Shown here in pieces: positions 45,091 to 57,127 of a stretch of 64,000 nucleotides of DNA (its first letter is position 1; each line of letters starts with the position of its first letter). The notes beneath the pieces are model-generated. The model was given only the letters and a program-made list of their open reading frames with translations, was not told where the DNA came from and ran no database searches. This DNA comes from Maylandia zebra. Its lineage: Eukaryota > Chordata > Actinopteri > Cichliformes > Cichlidae. Location: positions 34,958,669 through 35,022,668 of the forward strand of contig NC_135175.1 in NCBI RefSeq assembly GCF_041146795.1, in the 5' to 3' direction. Position numbers and translations under genes: made by a program.

Positions 45091-45369
45091 GTATGTATTC
45101 ATATTTTTTCAGTTGCAGTTATTTTGAAGTATTATGTGAATGAAGTTTAATTTCAAAGCTAAACGAGACGTTAAAACTAGCTAACCAGCGAGGAGTTAAA
45201 AGCGGCGAAAACAACACCCACAAACTTATCTCACTACAACATAGGGCCGAAAATATGACGTGATTCTAGTGTAATCAAACTCGGGGCTTGAGCTTTATTT
45301 CAGGCAATGTTCAGGATTAAAATGTTGAAGGAATTCCCTGACTCTCACTGTCTTTGTGTCTTTGTTTAG

Positions 45370-45780
45370 AAGCAGAGCGACACAGATGGATCCACTTCTC
45401 AACCCTGTCGTCACTGTGGTGGTGGGAAAGAGTTTCTCTGTGACCTTTGTGGAAAAACTTTCAGTCATCAACAAAGCCTAAAAGTACATCAGCGTAGACA
45501 CACTGGAGACAAAATGAACTTCTGCAAAGAATGTGGGAGAGGTTTCCCCAAACCAAGTGAATTAAAACGACATGAAGTCATTCACAGTGGGGTTAAAAAG
45601 CACGTGTGTGACCAGTGTGGGTCATCCTTCACCACTGCAGGTTACCTTAAAGTACATAAACGAGTCCACACAGGAGAGAAACCATACAACTGTAGACACT
45701 GTGACAGACGTTTCTCATATTCAGGGACTCGAGATTGCCATGAACTTCGACATATTGAAGTGAACTTAATAACAGTGTGA
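45370..45780 (+). CDS. Zinc-finger gene C, exon 4, prematurely ended
   Basis: It opens after TTTGTTTAG as KQSDTDGSTSQPCRHCGGG and keeps four fingers (FLCDLC, NFCKEC, HVCDQC, YNCRHC). In the next finger, where A and B read NFSCDQC or IFSCDQC, a small deletion gives NLITV and stop. The protein would be about 370 aa, lacking the last two fingers and the conserved tail. Intron 3 here is only 279 bp, against about 3.6 kb in A and B, which shows the ancestral intron was short. Confidence 0.8.
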   Translation, partial: KQSDTDGSTSQPCRHCGGGKEFLCDLCGKTFSHQQSLKVHQRRHTGDKMNFCKECGRGFPKPSELKRHEVIHSGVKKHVCDQCGSSFTTAGYLKVHKRVHTGEKPYNCRHCDRRFSYSGTRDCHELRHIEVNLITV

Positions 45781-45871
45781 CAAGAGCTTTAAGAATCTCA
45801 GTTTATAATCCAAACATAAACAATCCCTCACTGTAAATAAACTGTTTCACTGTTACCAATGTGCAAAAACA
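45781..45871 (+). pseudogene. Gene C exon 4 remainder, left of the LINE
   Basis: The sequence still matches gene A (AAGAGCTTTAAGAATCTC, CACTGTTACCAATGTGC) but contains stops. It ends at AAAAACA, the left copy of the LINE target duplication. Confidence 0.85.
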
Positions 45872-47256
45872 TAGCATAGCATAGCATCTTTATTTATAAC
45901 GCACTTTACATCCAACTATGTTGACCAAAGTGCTACAAATATAAAACAGAGAGGAAACAGTTTAAATTACATATAAAATATCTTAAAATTAAAAGTAATA
46001 TAATTAATAAGAAACGTATTAAGAGACATCAACAAGTCCTGCTGTGCTAAAAGCCAAGGTAAATAAATATGTTTTAAGACGTGATTTAAAAACAGATAAG
46101 GAAGGTGCCTGTCTAACATGTAAAGGCAACTCATTCCACAATTTTGGTGCTGCCACAGCAAACGCCCGATCCCCTCTGAAGAGCTGGTCTGCCGACCTGA
46201 GGGACCGGGAAGGTATGTATGGATGAAGAAGCTCAGAGAGGTACACAGGGGCAGCATTGGACAAACATTTAAAAACAAATAAAAGCATCTTAAAATGGAT
46301 CCTAAAATGCACGGGCAGCCAATGAAGTGAATATAAAACTGGGGTGATATGCTCGTATCTATGAGTGCCAGTTAAAAGGCATGCAGCAGCATTCTGGACT
46401 AACTGCAGTCGAAAAACAGAAGATCGACTCACCCCAAAATAAAGAGAATTACAGTAATCCAGCCGAACGGTTACAAAAGCGTGGATTACTGTTTCAAATT
46501 GCTGTCTCGTAAGAAAGTGCTTAATTTTGGCCAGTTGCCTCAGATGAAAGAAACTAGACCTTACAACCAACCCGATCTGGCTTTCAAGCTTAAGCTCAGG
46601 ATCCATTTTAAAACCCAGATTAACAATCTCTGGTTTACAAAATGATTTCAGGGTTTGCAAATCAACACACTGAACAGCAGTGGAGGCAGGTCTGAACACC
46701 ATTACTTCAGTCTTAGAATCATTAAAACAAAGAAAGTTTAGCGCCAACCACGACTTGACGTCCTCCAGACATGTTTGTAAACGATTTACAGACGACCCAT
46801 CTTGCTTTTTAAGAGGAACATAAATCTGGCAGTCATCTGCATAACAGTGAAACGAGAGTCTGTGTTTTCTAAAAATTGAGCCCAATGGAAGTAAATAAAG
46901 TGAAAACAGGATAGGGCCCAGAATGGAACCCTGTGGTACTCCATGAGACAACGGAGCTCGGGAGGACTCACAGTTTCCTAAGCGAACTGAAAAGGTTCGG
47001 TTTGTTAAGTAAGACCTGAACCATTTCAGAGCCACACCTGTTATACCGACACACTGCTCCAAACGTGAGATTAAAATTTCATGGTCTACAGTGTCAAATG
47101 CAGCAGTTAAATCGAGTAAAATAAGAATGACACTTTCACAAGAATCACATGATAAAAATATATCATTAAAAATTCTTAAAAGTGCTGATTCAGTGCTATG
47201 CATTGCTTTAAAACCAGATTGAAAAATCTCCTGAACATTTTGTGCATTCAAGTATG
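45872..47256 (-). mobile_element. L2-type LINE inserted in gene C exon 4
   Basis: The insert is flanked by AAAAACA at 45865-45871 and 47257-47263. Its 3' tail at the left is a (TAGCA)n run, typical of L2/CR1-group elements. The minus-strand frame (46019-47251, 410 aa) is open through the RT: FQSGFKAMHSTESALLRI, LLDLTAAFDTVDHEIL, HGVPQGSILGPILFSLYLLP and FHCYADDCQIYVP, then the thumb to the C-terminus. It is 5' truncated, without endonuclease. Intact coding means a recent insertion. Confidence 0.92.
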
Positions 47257-47483
47257 AAAAACATTCACTTCATTATCTGCTCTGTGCAAACATCAGCGCG
47301 ATCCTGCAGGACGGACTGCACTGGATCACAGTGAATCTGAAGAGACAGAAAGATCCTCTTCTGGTTTCAGGGTCAGACTTACAAACCAGATCAGGCTCCA
47401 CAGAGTTCAGATGGAATCTCCTGTAAAGAGTGTCAGCTGATGTCACACTTGGATCTCACGAGGTAGCTCTGATGTTTGGACTT
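47257..47483 (+). pseudogene. Gene C exon 4 remainder, right of the LINE
   Basis: It continues the finger (TTCACTTCATTATCTGCTCT) and tail (GAAAGATCCTCTTCTGG) homologous to genes A and B. It has its own small deletions, such as loss of the KHLE codons near 47380. A second copy of the tail end appears at 47934-48000. Confidence 0.85.
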
Positions 47484-48800
47484 CAATTCAGGAAGAAATA
47501 ACATTCGAAATGTTGTTGTTGTTTTTTTTTGTTGTTTTTTTTCCCATGACTGAGCTCGTAATGCCTATTAGTCGTATTAAACTAAATTGTTTTAATTTAA
47601 ATTAATTCAAATTCTATTATTTCTTTTTGGACCCTCAGAAAACACCAAATTCTTTTTACATGTAGATAGATGCTGGATGCCGGTAGAGTTACGTATTCTG
47701 AATACTTTGGATTACTTAATATATTTTCATGCCTAATACAACTATATGAATGTACTATTGCTATGTGATTTATTACTATTATTGAAGGCCACTCGCCATA
47801 CCAATACCAACTAATTTTTAAATCTTAATATAAAATGAGTAACAGTAGGGTGGACATTAGGTATGGATTTTTGCAGTGATCTTGTATAGAAAACAACTTC
47901 TGTATCAATAATATGTTTTCCTTTTGTCTACTTTGTGGCTCTGATTTCTGGACTTGCATCAATAATCCTGAATGTTACATTTGGGAAGCTGCAAGTCTTT
48001 TACTTTTTTATTTTATTTTTTTATTTATTTATTTTTTACGGATTTTGATTCTCCAAAATGTTATCGCTGTCACGTTTAAATGGTTTTCCCATTGGGACAC
48101 CGTATTTAGTAGTAGTTGTTGTTATAGATATTGTTTTACCTTACAGTTAACTGATATTGTATAAATACTTGAACTTAACTATTGTTTTGATCTTCTGGCT
48201 GACTGGTGTTTTCACCCGTAATACGGTAGAGGTGGGGGGGGGATCGATACAGCACAGCATCTTGATATTTTGCGTTGTGATGTTGTCTCAATACAGTGAC
48301 ACCAAACATCGATATTTATTAAAGAAAATAAAATACTCTGGGAATTACTCTGGGAATACAATGAATAAGGGAGCTCATCTTATAAGAGGCCAACTTTCTG
48401 CAAACAGTTGCGCTCTGACTTGAAGTGACAGCAATCACTTTGGGAGAGATTGTTGCAGGTTTTAAATAAATGCTGCCTTATTTATAAATGCAGACTAAAT
48501 GCTGCCATGTTTTCATCAGTTTGGTGTTAGGCTTGGTCAGTGAGCACTGCTCGAGGGGACTCGACTCACCGGGTTGGTTAGTCAGTTGCCGTTAATAGAC
48601 TTACATTAGTTTATGTTTGCTAACTAAAAGCAGAACTCACTGGAATATAAAGACACTAGAACTAGAAATCAGTCTAAGGGGGGGTCACTTTTATGCTGCC
48701 TCTGACTTCAATAATACCTTTAAAGTTAACCTGAGGGTATACAGTCTACTTTAACTCTCTATCTTTTAAGCAGTAAGTGGTTCTTCGTTGGGAAAATCTC
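47484..48800. other. Spacer after gene C
   Basis: A T-rich run lies at 47508-47540 and another at 48000-48040. 48090-48180 has patches matching the gene B 3' UTR. A GGATCGATACAGCACAGCAT stretch near 48241 looks like a hAT end. No gene is seen. Confidence 0.35.
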
Positions 48801-48807
48801 CCGCTTA

Positions 48808-49246
48808 CAGTGGCTTGCAAAATTATTCGGCCCCCTTAAACTTTTCCACATTTTGTCACATTACAGCCACAAACATGAATCAATTTTATTGGAATTCCAT
48901 GTGAAAGACCAACACAAAGTGGTGCACACGTGAGAAGTGGAACAGAAATCTTACATGATTCCAAACATTTTTTACAAATAAATAACTGCAAAGTGGGCTG
49001 TGTGTAATTATTCAGCCCCCTGAGTCAATACTTTGTAGAACCAGCTTTTGCTGCAATTCCAGCTGCCAGTCTTTTAGGGTCTGTCTCTACCAGCTTTGCA
49101 CATCTAGAGACTGAAATCCTTGCCCATCCTTCTTTGCAAAACAGCTCCAGCTCAGTCAGAACCACTTCATAAAGTGGTTGTTCAGGTTTAAGCAGTGGGA
49201 GGCGAAAACCTAATATATCCATAAGTGATGGCTTAACATTCTGCAT
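48808..49246 (-). mobile_element. Second Tc1-like family, truncated
   Basis: The left end CAGTGGCTTGCAAAATTATT follows a TA. The minus strand reads the transposase C-terminus (ELFCKEGWARISVSRCAKLV, ETDPKRLAAGIAAKAGSTKY). The frame loses homology at about 49170 and the other end is absent. The terminus differs from that of the 2017/22848 family. Confidence 0.75.
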
Positions 49247-49259
49247 TCAAGTATAAGTT

Positions 49260-49540
49260 TGTCTAAGTCCGCCATTGTAGAAATTCATTGCACCGAAAGA
49301 AAAACGTGCACAGTGTGACGTCAAAATAGGCGCACACCTTTGACACTGCGTTTTCTCAGTTTTCCTCATCCACACGTAAATGCAAAAACTTGAGTTTTCG
49401 AAAATATCCACCCTGGCAGGCGTTTTTTAAAATCTCCGTTTTCAGCGAACGAAAACGAGGTTTACGTGTGGACGAAAGGTGTAAACGCATAGAAAAATCT
49501 GCGTTTTCAAAAATACCCTGGTACGTGTGGACGTAGCCTT
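49260..49540. repeat. MITE-like stretch with GTGTGGACGTAGCC end
   Basis: Repeated GAAAACG/CGTTTTC and ACGTGTGGACG motifs are common at the ends of a teleost hAT-like MITE. Its left end is unclear. Confidence 0.35.
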
Positions 49541-50640
49541 ATTCATTATTCAAGGCACAAACGGAAAGTCATGTACGCGTGCAACGTAAAGTTAGGTGAG
49601 TGTGCAATGTAAAGGTGAGCGTGCAACGTAAAGTCACGTGGACATGCCGCGTGAGCATTCGAACTGAGTCTAAAGTTTTCGTGTGCGAATTGAAGCGGGT
49701 GCTCTCCAATCATCAAAAGTAACAAAGTCATTGAACACATTTATACAGTTACCTTTACATTTACCAATCATATATCACAGATTTACACTATTTTTTAGTA
49801 CTATGCAAAAAGGCAAAGACAGAGCGACAGTCTGGGTCAATGGTGGCCGAGGCGACGGCAAGGCTAACAAAGGAACCCTCGAAGCGTTAGGCTAGCTTTG
49901 TAACAGAATATAACAGAAAAGTATGAAACTCCAGCTGAGTTGTAAGATGAAAAGTGGACACAATTTCGGGCTCCCACATTTTGTCAGAAACTGTACATTA
50001 ACGAGTTTTTTACTGTTATTCAAATGCAACTGTGGAAATAACAAATAGAAGAAAATTCATTCATTCTTACCTTATACTAATCGTGGTGCAGGCCAGTGCA
50101 GTGCATGAACTGATGCCTTCTCCGGTCAATTCCGCTGAGAGTAAATCTAATGTCCCGCTCTACTGTACAAGACAATGGTTACCTGGAGGGATGTACCACT
50201 GTGAGAGGGGTGCTGCGGAATAGTCCAAGTGATCGCTGCTTTAATTTCCCGCTCAACTATACATAAATTGCAGGTCGACACGATTTTTCAAAGCTGGTGA
50301 ACTAGACCAAAGTCATTGATAACAAAAGAACAATAAATCCACTTTCTCCGGTACTTTATACCCGCTCAGTTGCAATGCAATTTAATGCACTACTAGAAAT
50401 CGATGGCTTTTTGATGGTGTCCGGCGCGGAATGATGGTCAACTATAAATAGACGTTTTCTCGACGTTGTTGTTGTCACCTGGTCAACTACAAATAGATCA
50501 AATATCAATGACAAAAAAACAACGGTAAATCAACATCATTTCAACGTCCCTATAGTAAGACCATGGGTTTACCACAGTATTTCAATGTTGTTACAACAGT
50601 GACATTTCAACCCTGACCATAACGACGGATTGGATGAAAA
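49541..50640. other. Spacer with no recognised gene
   Basis: Short repeats of GTGCAACGTAAAG lie at 49579-49640. A stretch at 50450-50640 with TCAACATCATTTCAACGT resembles a dispersed repeat. No gene is supported. Confidence 0.3.
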
Positions 50641-51762
50641 ATCAACATCGATTCAATGTCGTCTTGCTATCTGGAATCTTTTGATTGGTCGACATGGTAC
50701 ATTTTTTGACCATTAGGAAAGGGTGAGGTTTTTTGGTGTTGTCTTCGCTCACAGGTGGAAAGTGCTTTATGGCATTTTCCTTATGAAACACAGTTTTTAC
50801 CGTTTCTTCCCGCAGTAAATATAAACAATGATAGTATTCAGGAAGAAAACCAAATATTTCATATATTTTTAACATAACTCTGGTTTTACGTGGCCGATCA
50901 ACACAATTTAAAAACTCCATCAACGCTGTCATAGCCTGATACCACAATTTTTCTTAAAAATGCCAGCCAAGTGCCAATTGCTTTACACGTAATAGAGGAT
51001 TTCTCAAAAGGGTCTGGATTGGTCCTAAACTTAAATAAATGTCAATTATTGCCTGTCAAAGAGTGTAATGTTCAGAGTATTTGTAATATAACAGTTAAAA
51101 ATGAAGCAGCATATTTAGATCTGATTATCTGCAAAGATCCAAAAGACAGAATTTTACTAAATTGTCCCCCAATTATTAAAAAATCTCAAACCAAATTAAA
51201 TCAATGGTTGCAGAGAGATTTAAGTTTAAGAGGAAGGGTATTGCTCTCAAAAGCAGAAGGTCTGTGTCGACTGACTTATGCAGCAATTTCTCTGCATGTG
51301 GACGGCAAAACTTGTAAGGATATCGACCGAATGCTCTTCAACTTGCTCTGGAAAAACAGGACACATTACATTACATCAGAAAAAGTGTATTGATGAATGA
51401 CTATGAACACGGTGGCCTCAATGTTTTGGATTTTACTACTCTAAACAATACATTTAAGATTAATTGGGCTAAACATTTTCTTAAAAATCCGGTATCCATT
51501 TGGAAGTTTGGTGGTCTAAGTTATCTTAGGTTGTGATTATAATATAGATAAGCTTCCAGAAAACCTTTCGATGTTTCACAAACAACTTCTATTAGCTTGG
51601 TCCCTTATATATAAACACAACTTTACACCCCATACGTATTCAATTTGGAATAATAGGAACATAGTGTATAAAAATAAATCTTTTTTTTTTCTAGGTGGGT
51701 TGAGAAACGGATTGTTTTAGTGAATCAGCTGTTTAATCCTAATGGGCAGCTTATGTCCTATT

Positions 51763-54175
51763 CAGAATTCAATTCAATTCAATTCAATTCAATTCAATTC
51801 AATCTTTATTGGCAGACTACATGTCCATAAAAACAAGACAAGAAACACACACACACAACTCCCCCCCCCCCCCCCCCCACACACACACAACACAAGGTAT
51901 ACCATTAAATATATATATGTATATAAATAAGTATATAAAGCATTTGTAAAAATATAAAACCATAATATACATAAAACACAATTACTTAAAATAAATCAAT
52001 AAATACACAAACACTTTAACCAGTGCTTTCTGAGACTGGATGAGTAACGGGAACCACTCACTGTCGGATCTGTAAGTGCTAAAATTATACTGTTACTCGA
52101 ACCATCCAGTCGTTCTCTAAAACTGAACATTAACTTTCTTAAAAAGTGCTTTAAAAGTCCAGACACCCACAGCTACAAACATCTGGCTGGCACTACCACT
52201 TCTAGGTATCCTGCAAAGGATTCTCATCGCATCATTATATGCAACATGCAGCTTCTGCATGCTACATTGTTTGTAGGATGACCACAAGGGGGCAGTATAT
52301 AGCGGTGTGCAATACGCTTTAAACAAAGCCACTTTAACTGGAAGTGAACAAAAGCTGAATTTGCGTGCAATAGTATTTGCCTGCACATAGAGCTTACATC
52401 GTTGTCTGTATATGTCATCATCATCATTCATTTGCTCAGTAATAAAGTGACCGAGGTATTTCACCTTTTTATGAACTTCAAGAGTTTTTTGTGCCAGTTT
52501 AAACAAAGGGAAATTTAGCTGTTTATCCTGCTTGGTTCTACATATCAAAACAGCACTTTTAGCAGCATTGTACTCAATGTCATATTGCACACCATATTCA
52601 GTACAGACATTAAGAAGATCCTGTAACCCAGGACTGCTTGGACTAAAAACAACCAGGTCATCTGCATACATAAGATGATTTATCAGTGCTTCACCTAATA
52701 TACACCCAGTGTTACAGGCTCTCAGCTGTATGGACAAATCATCGACATATAAATTAAATAAAATTGAAGACAAAATCCCACCCTGTCTGACACCATTGCT
52801 GACACCAAAGGGGGCAGAAATACTGCTTCCCCATTTAACCTACATGTTCTGATGAGCGTACCAGTAAGAGAGAATCCTCACGATGTATTGAGGAACTCCC
52901 CGTGTCTTCAATTTATCAAAAAGTTTTCTGTGGTTCACTCGATCAAAAGCCTGAGAGGCATCAATGAAACACATGAGGACAGATGAATTTTTAGCCCTAT
53001 ACAACCTGACTATTTCCTTGAGTGCATATATGCACATGTCAGTGCCGTGCTTTGGTTTAAAGCCAAACTGATTATCCAGAGAAGAGATGAACACACTAAC
53101 TCTATCAAACAGGATTCTTTCTAACACCTTAGATAAAATACTGGCTAGTGCAATCGGCCTGTAATTATCCAAACAGCTCACTTTTGCAGCTTTGTCTTTC
53201 ATAACTGGTACCAGTAAAATACACAGCATTGAGTCTGGTAATATGCCATGAATCATAAACCCAGTGAAACAGAGTGCTAAAAGAGGAGCTAGCCTTAAAC
53301 TAGCATGTTTTAAATGTTCTGCAGTGATGTGATCCAAACCAGAGGATTTATTATCAGACAACCTATGAATGGCTTCATATACTTCATGTGTCCTTACACT
53401 TATTGTGTCATTACTCATGTCAAGATTGTCCTCATATGGATCACTTTTTATACAGTTAAACAACGCACTGTAATGCTGTCTCCATAATGCTGCAATGTTA
53501 TCTGCCCCAGAAACACCTTCAACAGTTGATGGTAGAGATGGTTTACAGTTATTAAGAGCTTTCACCTCTTTCCAAAAATCTGCCATATTATTACACAACA
53601 TTTTCCTGGCCAAAGAATCTGCTCTCAGCATTTGCTCATTTTTAGTTATAAAGCGAACAGCGTACTTATATCTGGCATTCGCACATTTTTTCTGTTCAAA
53701 TTCTGGGCCTTGTTTAGGTCTTCCAGCCATGGCCCAACATTTATAAGCTATGCGAGCTTCATCATGGTACATGGATACATGTTCTTTCCAGCCAGGTCTG
53801 ATGTTAGGTTTCTTATGCTTATATTGTTTATCAAGCAGTGTACCACTTTCATGCAGAGCAGTCACTATATCATCATACATGGAGCAGAGTAAATGTTTAT
53901 GCACAGCATTCTTACAGTTGACATCTTTGCACAAAATAGCTTCTTTCGGCAAAGAAATGTTGTTCAGATGTATATCGGTATTACTATGATAAGCTAAGAA
54001 ATCATCTTCACTACAAGCTGACCAGTCTAATTTTATACTGGTAGCAATATTAGCAATATTGTTTCCAGTTGTTGCTGGCATTTGTTCCACATTCACAGTA
54101 AAACCAAAAGCCAAAAGAATTCTTAAACACCTATAAATTTCCAGCCACACCCAAAGAATATGCCATATTATTTGA
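51763..54175 (-). mobile_element. LINE with (AATTC)n tail nested in the L1
   Basis: An AATTC repeat at 51763-51800 is its 3' tail. The minus strand reads a nearly complete reverse transcriptase ending near 52117. It splits the L1 frame between YSEF and KEYAI. The right limit is approximate. A poly(C) run at 51859-51878 and a CA run lie in its 3' UTR. Confidence 0.75.
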
Positions 54176-54180
54176 TGCAA
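52117..54180 (-). pseudogene. LINE reverse transcriptase with one TAG
   Basis: From the right: GWKEHVSMYHDEARIAYKCW, SSGLDHITAEHLKHASLRLA, LDNYRPIALASILSKVLERI (fingers), CFIDASQAFDRVNHRKLF (A box), GVSNGVRQGGILSSILFNLY and the catalytic YADDLVVF. It then runs to the thumb (VKYLGHFITEQ) and C-terminal NDAMRILCRIPR. A single in-frame TAG near 52842 (QNM stop VKWGSS) breaks it. The endonuclease is missing (5' truncation). The clade may be I/Nimb-like; not certain. Confidence 0.8.
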
Positions 54181-55002
54181 TACCTACGGGTATTATAATG
54201 CTGTTTAAAGGTATTCAACCTTGCATATCATCTGTTTCTCTCCCCAACCCTTTAGATTCACACATAGGAAGAATCTGTCTAACAAACCGTAGTAAAAGTA
54301 ATAAGAATATCCGTGCTTTGTTCCAGACAGAATCTCTAACTATTCCACATGTGGTCTCTTATTGGAATTTCTTTGTCAGTGACATTAACTGGAAAAGAGT
54401 ATGGACAATTCCTAACAAGTAACTGGTAACGAATAAAGTGAAGGAAGTCTCCTTTAAAATACTGCATAAATTTTATCCTGCTAATCATTACGTGACAAAG
54501 TTCAAAAGGGACATAAATGTGAACTGTGGATTTTGTGGAAGCCATCCTGAGACTGTGCAACACCTTTTCTGGATCTGTTCATACGCTAGAACATTTTGGA
54601 AAGACTTCAGTAGATTCATTGCTGGACATCTCTATAAAGACTTTACTGTGAAATGGGAAAATCTTGTATTTTGTTTCTTTCGAAGGCAAAAAAAGAAGAT
54701 GTTTACTTTATAATAAACTTGCTAGTTATCTTAGCTAAATTTTATTTTCACAAATGCAAATACAGTAACAAAAAACCTAATTTTAAACATTACTATAATG
54801 ATGTTTTATGTTACATAAAATTGATTAGTGGATCACTCAACAAAAAGGCTATGAAAACTATTACTATTTGTAGTAATTACAAATTATTTGAATGTTTGTA
54901 ATTCTTTGTATCACACCCCCTGGCATATATTAATTTTGTTCTGGTTGTATACATGTTCTGTATACTGTTTCTTAATAAAGTTTATTAAAAAAAAAAAAAA
55001 GA

Positions 55003-56998
55003 GTGTGTGTGCCTACTGGGGTCAGCGGGGGAGCTGGCCCCAGGGAGAGGTCACTTGCCCCTCCCTTCCTTCCCTCCCCATCTCCAGCTGCCTCCCTCTT
55101 CCCGCTCCACCACAACCACCCACACATGCAGGACCTTGGAGTAGGGGTATGTCACCAGGGTGCAGAGGAGGCCCCCCCCCCCCTCTGTCCCCTTCTGGCT
55201 GCCTCTGCCTCAATTTTATCCCACAACTTAGACATTTACATTACTCACACTCTCATTACACATACATATAGGATCTTGGGGGTGGGCACGATACACGGAG
55301 TCCAAAGTACCATCAGGGTGTACACCCCACCCCTGGCATCGTTGCCCACCTCTCAATTTTAAATACACGTAGACATTGAGGGCTAGCAGGAGGGACCATG
55401 CGCTTACCTGCTGCTCTCTGGCAGGTAGCTCCATGCCCTCCTGGGTTTTAATTGCACCTTAGAACACACATGCATCAACACTACAATGAGCGGGTGGAGG
55501 GAGGTTTGGAGTCTTCTCTCACCCCCGTTCTCTGCGACCTGCTGGAGCGGGGGGGCTAGGAGGAGGAGTTGGCCGTCCGACTGCGGTCTGGAGTGTGGGG
55601 CCTCCCTGCTGCTGCGGAGTCGGGGCGGTCTGCCTCCCCCCACCGCAGGGAAAAGGGTAACACCACCTGGGTCTGGGTGCAGTTCCCCCCCTCCAGGGGC
55701 AAGGGCACCTAGACCCGGTTTGTAGAGTACGCTTGGGGAGTGTGATCGTGTGTACAACGTCTCTTTATGTCTGTCTCCACGTTGGTTGAGTGTGGAGTAA
55801 GTGTATATGAGAGCATGAGGGTGGGAATGGATGTTTGTATATGTGTGTGCCTGTATTTCTGTGTCTATATGTCAGGTTGGGTGTCAGGCGCCACCCCTCT
55901 GGGGACATCTTAGGCCCTCCTAGGTATGGAGGCCTATCTCCCCCTACCACCACTTCCCCTGCCAGTGGCGGACCCCCTCAGACGTCGGTGCGTTGGTGGT
56001 TCTTTGTGTCCGGGGATGGGTGTCCAGTTACACACCGGCTCACTCCTTGGTGGCCGCTTATCGGGGCCTGGAGCCTGGGGCTTGCTCGGGCCACTTCGGA
56101 GGTGGGGTGCCCCCGGCCTCTCGGCCTGGGGCTCGGTCACTCAGGCACGGCTGGCTGCCGGCGGAGCTCACGGGCGCGTCACTGCAACTCCCCCTGGCTT
56201 CTGCTCCGCGGCTGCTGAGTGACCCCTCATCTGGGACTCTCCTCAGCTCTTTCTGGAACAGTGGCGCAGCTGCCCCTCTGTTGGTCTTCCTTGGTCTCTT
56301 GTGTTCTGGGGGCCTCTGGATGTCTGGAGTTTTGATCTCCTCCATACCTGCTTCATGCCCTGGAGGACGGGGCTGTGGCCCCCCCACACCCTCTAGCAGA
56401 TCATTACATGAAGGAACCTTTTAAAAAACAAAAAACAAGCGCGTCCATGCTCACAGGTGTACACACGGGTGATCACACCCACAAACTACACCCTTTTTGG
56501 CTCCTACCTCAAAGCACACTGTGTTCTGTTGATCTTATGTGCTGCACAATAATGTTTAACATTTAGTATTTACTGTCATATTCCCATATATCATTGTGAT
56601 GTTGTTTATTCTATTACTCTTGTTCTCTTCTGCTTGTTTTCTTTTTTCTTTCTCAGCAGGTGATCCAGGTGATCGATATATGCATTTTTTTTCTTCTTTT
56701 TTTTCTTTTTCTGCTCATTCTGTTGGTTTTTGGTTTTTGCCCTTCTCCCCCGTCCCTCTTCTCAGCTGTTTCTCTTTCCCTCTTTCTTTCCCCCAGTAAA
56801 GTCTGTCCCATATTCAGTAAGTGAAAATAAAATAAACAATAAAAGGTGAATCAAATGGACCATTACGGCAAGGCTGGGATGGTCAGTTTGGTAAAGTAAA
56901 TCCGTTGGGCATCTTTCTTTGCCTTTAGACAACAATTCTGATGGCAAAAGAGCCAAACGGGACAGGCAAAAAAAAAAAAAAGAAAAAAAAAAAAAAGA
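55003..56998 (+). repeat. GC-rich repeat ending in poly(A)
   Basis: It starts right after the L1 poly(A) and is GC- and pyrimidine-rich to about 56400, then T-rich. It ends in an A-rich run at 56967-56996 after GCCAAACGGGACAGGC. Overlapping frames on both strands with no domain indicate untranslated sequence, most like the long 3' UTR of a retroelement. I recognise the block as recurrent in fish genomes but cannot name it. Confidence 0.5.
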
Positions 56999-57127
56999 GG
57001 ACGCGGCTCATGAATTTGGACACCCCCCAAATGTAGCTTCTGAGTCACGTGACCGCACAGCAACGAACCACAGCAGAGCAGAAAATGGGGCGGAGCAAAG
57101 CATGTGTGCAAGAGAGGAGTCGAGCAG

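Larger units (their letters stand above)
50945..54990 (+). mobile_element. L1/Tx1-like LINE, 5' truncated, split by another LINE
   Basis: The first part (50945-51760) reads FLKNASQVPIAL, GSGLVLNLNKCQLLPVKEC, SQTKLNQWLQRDLSLRGRVL and YEHGGLNVLDF. The second (54190-54970) resumes FDAIPTGIIMLFKGIQPCI, then VSYWNFFVSDINWKRVWTIP, then the cysteine motif CGFCGSHPETVQHLFWICSY. It ends AATAAAGTTTATT plus an A run (54974-55001). The order fits the polymerase thumb and C-terminus of an L1/Tx1-like ORF2. It has several stops. Confidence 0.75.

Noticed and set aside
50642-50947. A 101-codon minus-strand frame (VMLKIYEIFGFLPEYYHCLY)
   Set aside because: It looks protein-like but has no domain I recognise, no splice support, and stops at the L1 edge; a retroelement scrap cannot be excluded.
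55003-56424. Overlapping GC-rich frames on both strands
   Set aside because: Composition explains the lack of stops. No domain is seen and the block looks like retroelement untranslated sequence.
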